A stretch of 11,666 bases of DNA, from positions 1-11,666 of the forward strand of contig CAJFPI010000024.1 of assembly GCA_904398675.1 (NCBI GenBank). Direction: 5' to 3'. A model generated the notes under the pieces. The model did no database searches. It saw only the letters and a program-made list of their open reading frames with translations, and was not told where the DNA came from. A program made the position numbers and the translations under genes. The DNA comes from an uncultured Oscillospiraceae bacterium. Lineage in GTDB: Bacteria; Bacillota; Clostridia; Oscillospirales; Oscillospiraceae. How positions within the stretch are numbered: the stretch's first letter is position 1; every line of letters starts with the position of its first letter. This document shows, in pieces, positions 1 through 6,736 of this stretch.

Positions 1-1643
1 ACGTCCATCCCCACCTCCACCACCGTGGTGGACACCAGGATGTCAAATTCCCCGGCGGCAAACGCCCCCATCACCCGCTCCTTCTCCTTTGGTTTCATCC
101 GCCCGTGGAGCAGGGCGATGCGCCGGTGGGGCAGGGCCTGCTGCAGCGCCGCGGCATACTCGGTGGCCGCCTTGCGCTCGTCGGGCATCTGGTCGTCCCG
201 CTCCACCATGGGGCAGACCACATAGGCCTGCCGCCCCTGGGCGATCTCCTTGTCCAGAAAGGCGTAGATCCGTTTCCGGTAGCTGCCGGAGACGGCGTAG
301 GTGCTGATATGCTGCCGCCCGGGGGGCAGCTCATCCATCACCGACACATCCAGATCCCCGTAGAGGATCAGGGCCAGGGTCCTGGGGATGGGGGTGGCCG
401 ACATCACCAGCAGGTGGGGCGGCGCCTCCCCCGCCCGCCCCTTGTCGGAGAGGGCCGAGCGCTGTCCCACGCCAAAGCGGTGCTGCTCATCTGTCACCAC
501 AAGGCCCAGGCGCGGGAAGGCCACATCGCCGCTCAGAAGGGCGTGGGTGCCGATGAGGAGATCCACCTCCCCCCGCCCCAGGCGCTCCATCAGGACGCGG
601 CGGGCGGCGGCGGGGAGCGCGCCGGTGAGAAGGCCGCAGCGGACGCCCATCCCCTCCAGCAGCGGGGCGAGGCCGGCGTAGTGCTGCTCGGCCAGGATGG
701 AGGTGGGGGCCATCAGCGCCGCCTGCCGTCCGTTTTTCACCGCCAGATAAATGGCGGCAGCAGCCACCATGGTCTTTCCCGAGCCCACATCCCCCTCAAT
801 CAGCCGGTTCATCACCCGGCCGGAAACCAGATCCCCGGTGATGTTCTCCACGGCCCGGCGCTGGGCGCCGGTGAGAGAAAAGGGCAGCCGTGCCAGGAAG
901 GGGGAAAGATCCGTGTCCCGGAAGGGGTCCGTCTCCACCGCGGCCCTGCGGCCCCGCAGCTGCTGCAGCCCCGCCGAGAGAAGGAACAGCTCCTCAAACA
1001 CCAGCCGCCGCCGGGCGATGGCCAGGGCCTCCTCCCCCTCCGGGAAGTGGATCTCGTCGTAGGCGTAGCTGATGTGGCACAGGCCGTGGCTGCGGCGCAC
1101 CTCGTCCGGCAGGGGGTCCGCCAGAAGATCCCGGCAGGCGGCAAGCCCCTGCTCCACCGCCTTGATCAGGAGGCTCTGGCTCACCCCGGCGGTGAGCGGA
1201 TAGACCGGGACAATGCGCCCGGTCAGCGTTCCGGCCCCCGCCCGCTCCACCAGAGGATTTGTCATGACCCGCCGCCGGCCCCGCATCTCCGCCCTTCCGT
1301 AGAACACATAGCTCTCCCCCGCCTGGATCTGATCCCGGAGGTAGGCCTGGTTAAAAAAGGTGATGTCCAGCGCCCCGGTGGCGTCCACCGCCCGGAGCTT
1401 TACCAGCTCCAGCCCCCGCCGGATGCGGCTGAGGGTGGGCGCGGCGGCGGCCATGGCCTCCACGCAGGCGGTCTCCCCGTCCTGGAGCTGGGCGATGGTC
1501 CGCGTCTCCCGCCGGTCCTCATAGCCCCGGGGAAAGTAGGCGATCAGGTCCCCCAGGGTGCGGATGCCAAGGCGGCCCAGCGCCCTGGCCCGCTGCTCCC
1601 CGATTCCCTTGATATAGCGCACATCTGTCTGCAGATCCGCCAT
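1..1643 (-). CDS. recG: ATP-dependent DNA helicase RecG (C-terminus cut by window edge)
   Basis: RecG is a superfamily 2 double-stranded DNA translocase that remodels stalled forks, D-loops and Holliday junctions. The frame is open from ATG 1643 to the window edge, giving 547 complete codons; bacterial RecG is usually about 680 residues, so roughly the last 130 are missing. The N-terminal wedge/OB region (about residues 1-240) precedes an LTGAQ segment near residue 252. The Walker A motif GDVGSGKT is at 284-291 with catalytic lysine 290, motif Ia reads APTSILAEQH near 311, the DEQH box starts at D385, and an SATPIPRT motif follows. The window stops in motif V (STTVVEVGMD). These anchors all fall in one frame, so no frameshift is evident. 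GGGGGAGG lies about 7 bases before the ATG. It is the only housekeeping gene here and anchors the chromosomal side. A long antisense open frame over it is a GC artefact. Confidence 0.96.
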   Translation of the reverse strand, partial: MADLQTDVRYIKGIGEQRARALGRLGIRTLGDLIAYFPRGYEDRRETRTIAQLQDGETACVEAMAAAAPTLSRIRRGLELVKLRAVDATGALDITFFNQAYLRDQIQAGESYVFYGRAEMRGRRRVMTNPLVERAGAGTLTGRIVPVYPLTAGVSQSLLIKAVEQGLAACRDLLADPLPDEVRRSHGLCHISYAYDEIHFPEGEEALAIARRRLVFEELFLLSAGLQQLRGRRAAVETDPFRDTDLSPFLARLPFSLTGAQRRAVENITGDLVSGRVMNRLIEGDVGSGKTMVAAAAIYLAVKNGRQAALMAPTSILAEQHYAGLAPLLEGMGVRCGLLTGALPAAARRVLMERLGRGEVDLLIGTHALLSGDVAFPRLGLVVTDEQHRFGVGQRSALSDKGRAGEAPPHLLVMSATPIPRTLALILYGDLDVSVMDELPPGRQHISTYAVSGSYRKRIYAFLDKEIAQGRQAYVVCPMVERDDQMPDERKAATEYAAALQQALPHRRIALLHGRMKPKEKERVMGAFAAGEFDILVSTTVVEVGMD

Positions 1644-1674
1644 AGCCCGCCTCCCCCGCTGCAAGCGCTGTAAG

Positions 1675-1704
1675 AAAGGCTGCCCGTAACGACAGGCAGC
1701 CTTT
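1675..1704 (-). terminator. Hairpin terminator between the 54-residue membrane protein gene and recG
   Basis: A 10-bp perfect stem pairs 1675-1684 with 1695-1704 around a 10-base loop at 1685-1694; the core is GGCTGCC/GGCAGCC. Reading on the minus strand the tail is TTTCTTAC, a mediocre U-tract; on the plus strand it is TTTTCTTTC. It follows the stop of the small membrane-protein gene by about 21 bases and ends 31 bases before the recG ATG. It may therefore only partly terminate and let recG be read by readthrough. Confidence 0.8.
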
Positions 1705-1725
1705 TCTTTCCATATTCCGGTCTAC

Positions 1726-1890
1726 TTACTCGTAGAGAACCTCGTCGTCATAGTCGTCGCTGTGGGGATCGCCTTTGAAACAGGACAGGCAGCCAGTCAG
1801 CTTGTCCCAGAAGGCAATGATAAGGCAGGTAAATGCGGCCATCGCCAGGGCGGCGCCGACGATCTTCAGCACCAGACGTGCAACTTTCAT
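1726..1890 (-). CDS. Small single-helix membrane protein (54 aa), function unknown
   Basis: This gene encodes 54 residues from ATG 1890 to TAA 1726. AAAGGAGGAG sits about 6 bases before the ATG, one of the best ribosome binding sites in the window. A basic N-terminus (MKVAR) leads into one hydrophobic segment at about residues 6-28. After it come a C-x-x-C pair (C34, C37) and a very acidic tail (DDYDDE). The layout suggests a membrane-anchored protein with a short charged tail; the positive-inside rule would put the N-terminus in the cytoplasm. It lies between two terminators with its own promoter-like site, so it looks like an independent chromosomal gene rather than part of the phage operon. 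I do not recognise the family. A phage holin is an alternative, but its separation by the strong terminator at 1983-2019 argues against that. Confidence 0.78.
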   Translation of the reverse strand: MKVARLVLKIVGAALAMAAFTCLIIAFWDKLTGCLSCFKGDPHSDDYDDEVLYE

Positions 1891-1925
1891 AGAGGGCTCC
1901 TCCTTTTTCTTTGACTGATGGAGCT

Positions 1926-1954
1926 ATTTTACACCAAACGGGACAAAAATACAA
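1926..1954 (-). promoter_or_regulatory. Candidate sigma-70-type promoter for the 54-residue membrane protein gene
   Basis: On the minus strand a TTGTAT box (1949-1954) and a TAAAAT box (1926-1931) are separated by exactly 17 bases. The -10 box matches the consensus at five of six positions, the -35 at three of six, and TG precedes the -10 box directly. This lies in the most AT-rich stretch of the window (about 1900-1990), just after the phage operon terminator. The predicted start of transcription near 1919 leaves a leader of about 29 bases containing the ribosome binding site. No other plausible promoter was seen in the window. Confidence 0.55.
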
Positions 1955-1982
1955 TTCCTTTTTTCCAAAGTTTCGGGCAGGG

Positions 1983-2019
1983 AAAAACGGCGGGTCGGTT
2001 TTAAAAACCGCCCCGCCGT
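1983..2019 (-). terminator. Strong rho-independent terminator of the phage late operon
   Basis: An 8-bp stem (1987-1994 with 2012-2019, core ACGGCGGG/CCCGCCGT) continues, after one mismatch, into a 6-bp inner stem (1996-2001 with 2005-2010) closed by a 3-base loop. On the minus strand it is followed by TTTTTCC. It lies 25 bases beyond the stop of the M15 peptidase gene, so it ends the whole minus-strand structural operon. It also insulates the chromosomal gene downstream. Confidence 0.9.
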
Positions 2020-2044
2020 CCTGCCCGGGAAAATTGCTGCAGCG

Positions 2045-2707
2045 CTAGCTCTGGAGCAGGCGGCACAGCCGCTGCAGCAGCACCGCCGCCTCCTCCCGGG
2101 TGACAAAGGCCCGGTAGCGCATGGTGCCGTCTCCGTCCCCGGCAAAGATGCCCTGTTTCTCCGCCCACTGCCGCGCCTCGGCGCTCCAGGCGGCGGGGGA
2201 CTCCTCCCCCCGCTGGGCGAGATAGGTCTCCATCATCTGGTTGAAGGTCTCCTGTGTCATGGTCTCCTCCTCGAAAAGGGGCATCGCCGGCGGGTACTCC
2301 CGCCGGAGGATCTGCCCGTTGGTCCACCGCCCGCCGCTGTCCCACTGGAGATGGGGCAGGTCGGGAAAGCTTTGCCAGTCCCCGCCCCAGGAAAAGCCCA
2401 TCTCCTTGGCAAGGGCTGCGGCGCTGTGGAAAAACGCCTTATCGCTGTACTCCTGTCCCCTGATATTCTGGCAGAAATCGAAGGCCAGCCCCGCATGATC
2501 GGCGTGATAGGTGGGGACGGCACTGTTGGTAACGATGCTGCCGGGCCGGGTGCGGCCCTGGGCGTAGAGATAGGCCTGGTATTCCTCGTCCCGCACCGTG
2601 TTGGTCACAAGAACCTCCAGCCCCGCAGCTCTGCACCGCTCCAGCCACCTCCGGCAGTTTTCCGCAACATCCCAGCGCAGAAGGTTGATATCCCTGCTGT
2701 TCAGCAT
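2045..2707 (-). CDS. M15-family peptidoglycan peptidase (endolysin-like) with C-terminal SLH-like domain
   Basis: This is a 220-residue zinc peptidase of the VanY/endolysin M15 group, which cuts the peptide part of peptidoglycan (D,D-carboxypeptidase or L-Ala-D-Glu endopeptidase). R39 in NTVRDEEYQAYLYAQGR and the G-L-A-F-D block ending at D77 are typical. Zinc ligands are probably H68 (or H71), D77 and H119 (in DLPHLQWD), with D116 a likely catalytic acid. The usual S-x-H-x2-G-x-A-x-D motif has two extra residues after H68. Residues 174-216 resemble one S-layer homology repeat, with WA..GI..GDGDG and VTREEAAVLL, which should bind the cell wall. AGAGGAGG lies about 8 bases before ATG 2707. The frame could extend to a GTG at 2785 overlapping the previous stop, but the added Arg-rich leader looks unnatural. 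It is the last gene before the operon terminator. It probably releases particles by lysis, yet no holin or signal peptide is visible. Confidence 0.88.
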   Translation of the reverse strand: MLNSRDINLLRWDVAENCRRWLERCRAAGLEVLVTNTVRDEEYQAYLYAQGRTRPGSIVTNSAVPTYHADHAGLAFDFCQNIRGQEYSDKAFFHSAAALAKEMGFSWGGDWQSFPDLPHLQWDSGGRWTNGQILRREYPPAMPLFEEETMTQETFNQMMETYLAQRGEESPAAWSAEARQWAEKQGIFAGDGDGTMRYRAFVTREEAAVLLQRLCRLLQS

Positions 2708-2728
2708 ATCTCTCTCCTCCTCTTTTGA

Positions 2729-2747
2729 AAGGGGGCTCCCGCCCCTT
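2729..2747 (-). other. Small GC hairpin in the leader of the M15 peptidase gene
   Basis: In the 74-base gap between the gpI-like gene and the peptidase, AAGGGG (2729-2734) can pair with CCCCTT (2742-2747) across a 7-base loop. It stands about 10 bases before the peptidase ribosome binding site and has no U-run, so it is not a good terminator. It could dampen or stabilise the lysin part of the transcript, or be chance in GC-rich DNA. Confidence 0.3.
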
Positions 2748-2781
2748 ATCAGCTTATGCCGCCGCTCCCTCCGGCGTTCTC

Positions 2782-3348
2782 TCACACCGCCAGCTCAAAG
2801 CTGTACCAGGTGTGCTGACCGTCCTCCACCATCTGCCAGGTGAACAGCTGCGCCTCGCACTCCTCCCAGGTAATGTAGCGGAAGTAAAACTCCGTCTCCA
2901 GGTGGCAGGGGATCAGGTCCAGGATGACGCTCCGGATCTGTTCAAAGCCCTCCGGCACGCCGGGGACGTCGGGGAAGATCACCCGGATGCGGCCATACTC
3001 CCCCGTCTCCTGTGCCTCGGCCTTGATGCCGCAGCCGCTGATGGTGCGGTTGATGTCGGCGAGGGTAAAGCTGTCGCCGCTGACCTGCAGAAGGGCCAGG
3101 ATGGCCGCGCGGCGGAGGGCCGGGCTCACCTGCACCGGCCGCTTGGCAAAAAGCCGCTCCCGCCGCTCCAGGCCCTCCCCCTCCGCCGTCATGAGGATCC
3201 CCTCCTGCTCGGCGTAGTCCACCGCCTCAGCACAGCCGTCAAACCCCACTCCCAGGGCCTCGGTCTCGCTGTGGCTGTAGCCGCCGGGGGTGAAGTCATA
3301 GACGCCCAGGGGCCGCAGAAGGTCCCGGATGTAGTCGCCGTATCCCAT
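2782..3348 (-). CDS. Phage tail protein, gpI/DUF2313 (YmfQ, XkdU) type
   Basis: This 188-residue protein occupies the gpI position, directly after baseplate J. In P2- and PBSX-like phages that product completes the baseplate periphery and joins it to the fibres. The sequence fits: an N-terminal stretch YIRDLLRPLGVYD, a central VSPALRRAAILALL helix (about 75-88) and a C-terminal DLIPCHLETEF then ITWEECEAQLFTW, as in DUF2313 proteins of Firmicutes phages. The ATG at 3348 is one base after the baseplate J stop (TGA-T-ATG), with GGAGG about 10 bases upstream, so translation is likely coupled. The usual next gene, a tail fibre, is absent: only 74 bases follow before the lysin. Assignment rests on position plus motifs; I am fairly sure of the family and less sure of the exact role. 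Confidence 0.8.
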   Translation of the reverse strand: MGYGDYIRDLLRPLGVYDFTPGGYSHSETEALGVGFDGCAEAVDYAEQEGILMTAEGEGLERRERLFAKRPVQVSPALRRAAILALLQVSGDSFTLADINRTISGCGIKAEAQETGEYGRIRVIFPDVPGVPEGFEQIRSVILDLIPCHLETEFYFRYITWEECEAQLFTWQMVEDGQHTWYSFELAV

Positions 3349-3349
3349 A

Positions 3350-4414
3350 TCAGTCCGCCTCCATTTCGCTGATGGTCAGCGTCCCCAGCACCGGGAGGCT
3401 CCCCACCTCCGCCGCCACATCCGCCGCCGGCGCGGTGAAGTGGTAGTTCTCCACGCTCTCCAGGTCGTAGAGGAGGTTGCCCAGGGCCGCCAGCGTCACC
3501 GGCTTTCCCAGCAGCGCCCCGGTGAAGTACCCCCGCAGCGCTGCGTCTGCCGCGGCCTGGGCCGTCTGGAAGGAATAGCCCTGGGCCGCCCGAATGGCCA
3601 CCGTTATATTCACCGTCTCCTCCTCCGGCGCCAGCACCTGGAGATCCACGGCAATCTCCCGCTTTTTCTGCAGGTCCGCCTCGATCTCCTCCAGCAGGTC
3701 CTCCTCCGGGACCCCAGCCGCCGTGGCCACATACACGTCCACCGTGCCAAGTCCCCTGGCCCGGCCCACCGCCGTGGCCGCCGCCACGCCGGGGTAGCCC
3801 ATGGCCGTCTGCTCGTAGTAGGCGGCGTTGGCGCCGTTGGGCAGCCGCCAGTAGCTGTCCAGGATCCTCTGCCGCAGCGCCTCGTCGCTCTCCGCGTCTG
3901 TCCCGCCGGCAAAGGCCTCCGGGTTGGTACACCGCTCAATCCCCGCCGGCGGCACCGCCATCAGCACCACTGTTCCCGGGGAGACGTTACCCGACGCACC
4001 GCTCTCCATGGCCTCCGCCGGCACGTCCACTGTCAGCTCCCCCGCCTCCAGCACCGCCCCCTGGGTGGTCTGAAAGCGGACGCCCCCGGCGTTCATGCAC
4101 ACCGTCCCCGCCGGGATCTCCAGGTCCTGCCCCACGGCGGTGGTGATGGAAAAGCGCAGCGTCCCGGCGGCCTTCTCCGCCTGGGCGCGGGAGATGCCCC
4201 GTGTCTCCGCGTGGAAGTCCAGATACTCCCCCTGGGCCGTCTGGGGAAAGCTCTGGTTTAGCACCCACTCCGCCTGGGCGTAGAGGGCCTGGACCTGGGC
4301 GGCGGCGGCGTAGAGCCGGGCCGCCAGATCGCAGGCCGTGTTGGGGAGGTAGCCGGAGCGCTGGGCAAAATCCTCCAGCATCTCCCCATAAATGGTATCA
4401 ATATCCTTCAGCAT
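3350..4414 (-). CDS. Baseplate assembly protein J (gpJ / XkdT-like)
   Basis: This 354-residue protein is the large baseplate wedge component (Baseplate_J family), which forms the ring around the hub and triggers sheath contraction. Diagnostic stretches are IPAGT (100-104), SGNVSPG (141-147), GGTDAESDEALRQRIL (about 170-184), LPNGANAAYYEQTA (191-204) followed by GV at 209-210, and GLGTVDVYV (221-229). The N-terminus (DFAQRSGYLPN) and the C-terminal segment beginning near residue 250 also fit the family, and the length is typical of the short PBSX/P2-like version. The ATG at 4414 is preceded by GAGGAG about 7 bases away and comes 10 bases after the wedge protein stop. It lies between the gp25-type wedge and the gpI-like gene, the classic W-J-I order. 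Confidence 0.95.
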   Translation of the reverse strand: MLKDIDTIYGEMLEDFAQRSGYLPNTACDLAARLYAAAAQVQALYAQAEWVLNQSFPQTAQGEYLDFHAETRGISRAQAEKAAGTLRFSITTAVGQDLEIPAGTVCMNAGGVRFQTTQGAVLEAGELTVDVPAEAMESGASGNVSPGTVVLMAVPPAGIERCTNPEAFAGGTDAESDEALRQRILDSYWRLPNGANAAYYEQTAMGYPGVAAATAVGRARGLGTVDVYVATAAGVPEEDLLEEIEADLQKKREIAVDLQVLAPEEETVNITVAIRAAQGYSFQTAQAAADAALRGYFTGALLGKPVTLAALGNLLYDLESVENYHFTAPAADVAAEVGSLPVLGTLTISEMEAD

Positions 4415-4424
4415 CCTGTTCTCC

Positions 4425-4769
4425 TCATAATATCACCGCCGCCTGCAGCGTCTGGCCCTGGCTCTCCAGAAACACCGCCACCTCCAGCCGTCCGCCGCCG
4501 GCATCCCGCAGCGTCACCTCTGTCACGCTCACCGGCTCCTGGGCCAGGGCCTCCGCCACATACTGCCGCGCCGCGGCCGGCCGGGCTGCCGGCCGCTCCC
4601 GCCCCAGCTGGTAGAGGCGGCTGCCCAGGGCGGGGAGAAAGGGCAGCGCCCCCCGCCGGGCTGTCAGGCGGAACAGCACCCTCTGCAGCAGCGCCTCCTC
4701 CCCCTCCAGGCGGATCATGCCGCCGTATCCGTCGGGGAGATAGTCCCCGTTTTTCAGTTTCAGCTCCAT
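4425..4769 (-). CDS. Baseplate wedge protein, gp25/gpW family (XkdS-like position)
   Basis: This gene encodes 114 residues. The gp25/gpW family joins the baseplate wedges to the first sheath ring. Family hallmarks are visible: a helix EEALLQRVLFRLTARRG (about 24-40) followed by LPFLPALGSRLYQL (42-55), matching the family pattern of a conserved threonine and glycine and then a P-x-x-G-S loop. The C-terminus has alternating beta-strand character (VTEVTLRDAGGGRLEVAVFL). AAAGGAGG ends about 4 bases before ATG 4769. It sits directly upstream of baseplate J and downstream of the spike gene, as in P2, Mu and PBSX. The Arg/Ala/Pro-rich insert near residues 57-68 is unremarkable. Confidence 0.87.
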   Translation of the reverse strand: MELKLKNGDYLPDGYGGMIRLEGEEALLQRVLFRLTARRGALPFLPALGSRLYQLGRERPAARPAAARQYVAEALAQEPVSVTEVTLRDAGGGRLEVAVFLESQGQTLQAAVIL

Positions 4770-4781
4770 GCCGTCCTCCTT

Positions 4782-5210
4782 TTAGCCTGCCGGGATCTGC
4801 CCGCCGCCCTGGGCCGTCACCACGGCCACCGGCACCCCGTTGAGGGTCAGCGATCCGGCCACATTGACTGCGCCGCTGATGGTGATGGTGCCGTCCTCCC
4901 TGAGGAAGATGGAGGCCCCCTCGCTGCGGATGCAGACCTCCCCCGGTTTCATGCCATCCGGCGGCTCCGCCGGCTCTGCCGCGGCCACGCACCGCTCCTC
5001 CCCGCCCATGCCGCCCTTGATCACCAGCACCGTGTCCCCGGCCCGGGGCTGCCAGCAGTAGCCCCCCGGTCCGAACACCGGCAGCTCCCGCTCCTCCCCC
5101 CGTGTCTCCACCGCCGCCGCGGCGCCGCCGATGGTGGTGACGCCGAAGTCGGCGCCGGCCTGCTCCTCCCGGTTCTGTCCGGCTCTTGCCATCTCTTTTC
5201 CGATCCACAT
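4782..5210 (-). CDS. Baseplate spike / puncturing protein, gpV-like
   Basis: This 142-residue protein is a likely central spike at the tip of the tube. Residues about 20-82 look like the OB-fold of gpV/gp5-type spikes: beta-rich, with ELPVFGPGGYCWQPRAGDTV and then VLVIKGGMGG. Residues about 88-128 read GEVCIRSEGASIFLREDG then TITISGAVNVAGSLTLNG, the repeating beta pattern of a trimeric beta-helix needle as in gp5 C-termini. No PAAR-type cap, zinc-binding cluster or lysozyme domain is seen, so this is a minimal spike. The start at ATG 5210 is favoured by GGAGGA 8 bases upstream; a second ATG at codon 7 is less well placed. The gene begins one base after the hub stop and lies between hub and gp25-type wedge, the canonical place for gpV. 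Confidence 0.8.
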   Translation of the reverse strand: MWIGKEMARAGQNREEQAGADFGVTTIGGAAAAVETRGEERELPVFGPGGYCWQPRAGDTVLVIKGGMGGEERCVAAAEPAEPPDGMKPGEVCIRSEGASIFLREDGTITISGAVNVAGSLTLNGVPVAVVTAQGGGQIPAG

Positions 5211-5211
5211 G

Positions 5212-6153
5212 CTACGGTTCCTCCAGTATGATTGTCGTAGTGGCCCCCTCCGGTCCGCCCCGGCTCTCCGCCGACACCACGTCGTATGTGCCGCTGAGCC
5301 CCAGTGGGCCGTAGGACAGCTCCACCCAGTCCCCCGGCTCTGCCGCCAGGGCCCCGGGCAGCTTGACCTCGATTTGGCTGCTGCCCTGGGCGGACTGCTC
5401 GATCTGGTAGCTGCCCGTATACCGCATGGCGGCATAGCTGCTGCGTCCCGGGGTGTAGAGCACCTGCCGCCGACAGCCGCCTCGGTTTAGAAAGGGCCGG
5501 TTCACCACCCGCTGCTCCGTCTTCCTCGTCTTGTCCTTCACCAGCACCTCGGAGAGGACGCCGTAGCGTTTTTCCCGCCTTGTGCAGCGGAGCACCGGCG
5601 TGCCGCCGTCGATCACCAGCCGCTGCCCGCTGCGGGCCATGGGCTCCGCCACCAGCTCCCCCGATGCCGTGAAATAGGGGACAAAGCCCCCGGTAAAGTG
5701 GGTAAAGCCGCTGAGGGCCTTCCACTGGCTGCTGCCGCTTTTCACCTGGTAGCTGCCGCCGCAGACCAGCTCCCTGGCCCGGCGGCAGACAATGCCGTAG
5801 GGGGCGGCGTGGTTGCGGAGGATCTCTGCCGTGGTGGTGTCCTGGTAGGTGGCCGCCTCCGCCTCGTTGTCCAGCAAGAGCGCCGCCATCCCCCGGCCGC
5901 TCACTGTCAGGAGAAGGCCCTCCTCCGTGGCCGCCGCGGCATACTCGTCCACCACCCCTGAAAGGGCGGTGACGCCGTTTTCCGTGGCCCGGAACCGTGA
6001 GATCTCCGGCATCACGCCCAGCAGCGTCCCGTCGTAGACGCAGGTGACCTCCAGGTCGTCGCAGGGGACCTGCCCGGTCCGCAAAAGCCGCCAGCGCAGC
6101 ACCGTGGGCATGGTGTACACCCTTCCGTCATATCCGATCAGCTCCACCTTCAT
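5212..6153 (-). CDS. Baseplate hub protein (XkdQ/YqbQ, gpD/gp27-like)
   Basis: This 313-residue protein has the position and character of the tail hub, which forms the trimer-to-hexamer adaptor between tube and spike. It is beta-rich at the start (MKVELIGYDGRVYTMP, a DDLEVTCVYDG stretch and a SGVVDEY stretch). A middle helix-containing domain (TTTAEILRNHAAPYGI, about 106-121) is typical of gp27/gpD hubs that find a local tube-like domain, followed by the SGFTHFTGGFVPYF region. The C-terminus (VELSYGPLGLSGTYDVVSAE) resembles the last hub barrel. Its ATG overlaps the LysM protein stop in an ATGA (6150-6153), so the two are translationally coupled, as XkdP and XkdQ neighbours usually are. It has no enzymatic signature. 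XkdQ-like is my best call; sequence identity was not tested. Confidence 0.82.
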   Translation of the reverse strand: MKVELIGYDGRVYTMPTVLRWRLLRTGQVPCDDLEVTCVYDGTLLGVMPEISRFRATENGVTALSGVVDEYAAAATEEGLLLTVSGRGMAALLLDNEAEAATYQDTTTAEILRNHAAPYGIVCRRARELVCGGSYQVKSGSSQWKALSGFTHFTGGFVPYFTASGELVAEPMARSGQRLVIDGGTPVLRCTRREKRYGVLSEVLVKDKTRKTEQRVVNRPFLNRGGCRRQVLYTPGRSSYAAMRYTGSYQIEQSAQGSSQIEVKLPGALAAEPGDWVELSYGPLGLSGTYDVVSAESRGGPEGATTTIILEEP

Positions 6154-6722
6154 CCCGGGATCGCCACCTCCTGCCCGATGGAAATGAGATTTGGGTTTTT
6201 GATGCCGGGATTTGCCGCCAGCAGCGCCTCCAGCGTCACGCCGTAGGCCCCCGCAATAGCCCAGAGGCTGTCCCCCTGGACCACAGTGTGCCGCGCCGCC
6301 GTGGAGTTGCCGGCCAGCGCCGGCACGGAGGGGAGGGCTGTCTCCTCCTCCACCAGCCCCTCCTGATAGCCGTCAAAGGCCTCGCGGAAGGCAAACTGGT
6401 AGCGCACATAGTCCGGCAGGGGCTTTTGGGTCAGCTGCAGGTGGGTAAAGTAGGCGTTGGAGGTCTGCCAGAGGGGGTGGATCAGAAGGCCCGGTCCGCT
6501 GAGGTAAAACAGCGACGCCAGCTTTTTAAACTCGTCGTAGGCCCCCTCTCCGGCAAACTCCCCCTCCCCCTCCAGCACCCGCCCGGTCATCCCCAGGTCC
6601 TGCAGGCAGTACCGCCCGAAGGGTACCTTGTGGGTCACCACCTGCCGCTCATAGCGGATGGAGTAGGTGTGGGGGTTGTGGGGCCAGGTATAGGTCTTGT
6701 AGCGCATAGCCGTCAGCCGCAT
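6150..6722 (-). CDS. LysM-domain tail/baseplate adaptor (XkdP-like)
   Basis: This 190-residue protein has an N-terminal phage domain (about 1-120; TYTWPHNPHTYSIRYERQVV, GRVLEGEGEFAGEGAYDEFK) of the DNA-circulation N-terminal/XkdP kind, a linker, and one LysM domain at 144-190 (HTVVQGDSLWAIAGAYGV, ANPG, PNLISIGQEVAIPG). In PBSX-like tails this protein sits between the tape measure end and the hub; the LysM is thought to fix the hub or contact peptidoglycan when the tail docks. ATG 6722 is supported by GAGGAGG about 7 bases upstream; an internal ATG at codon 6 is the alternative. The gene follows the 181-residue unknown protein after 14 bases and overlaps the hub gene by four. In PBSX the gene upstream of xkdP is the giant tape measure xkdO, which is missing here. 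Confidence 0.88.
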   Translation of the reverse strand: MRLTAMRYKTYTWPHNPHTYSIRYERQVVTHKVPFGRYCLQDLGMTGRVLEGEGEFAGEGAYDEFKKLASLFYLSGPGLLIHPLWQTSNAYFTHLQLTQKPLPDYVRYQFAFREAFDGYQEGLVEEETALPSVPALAGNSTAARHTVVQGDSLWAIAGAYGVTLEALLAANPGIKNPNLISIGQEVAIPG

Positions 6723-6736
6723 CCGCCCGCCTCCTC

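Noticed and set aside
105..1673. Open frame of 522 codons on the plus strand over recG
   Set aside because: It is antisense to a well-supported RecG frame, has no family motif, is full of Gly/Pro/Arg/His, and arises from GC-rich third codon positions.
1726..1890. The 54-residue membrane protein as the phage holin
   Set aside because: It is separated from the lysin by a strong terminator and has its own promoter-like site, so it is more likely a chromosomal gene; not fully excluded.
2708..2785. N-terminal extension of the M15 peptidase to a GTG at 2785 (GTGA overlap with the previous stop)
   Set aside because: It would add 26 Arg/Glu-rich residues without family support, while ATG 2707 has a strong ribosome binding site at good spacing.
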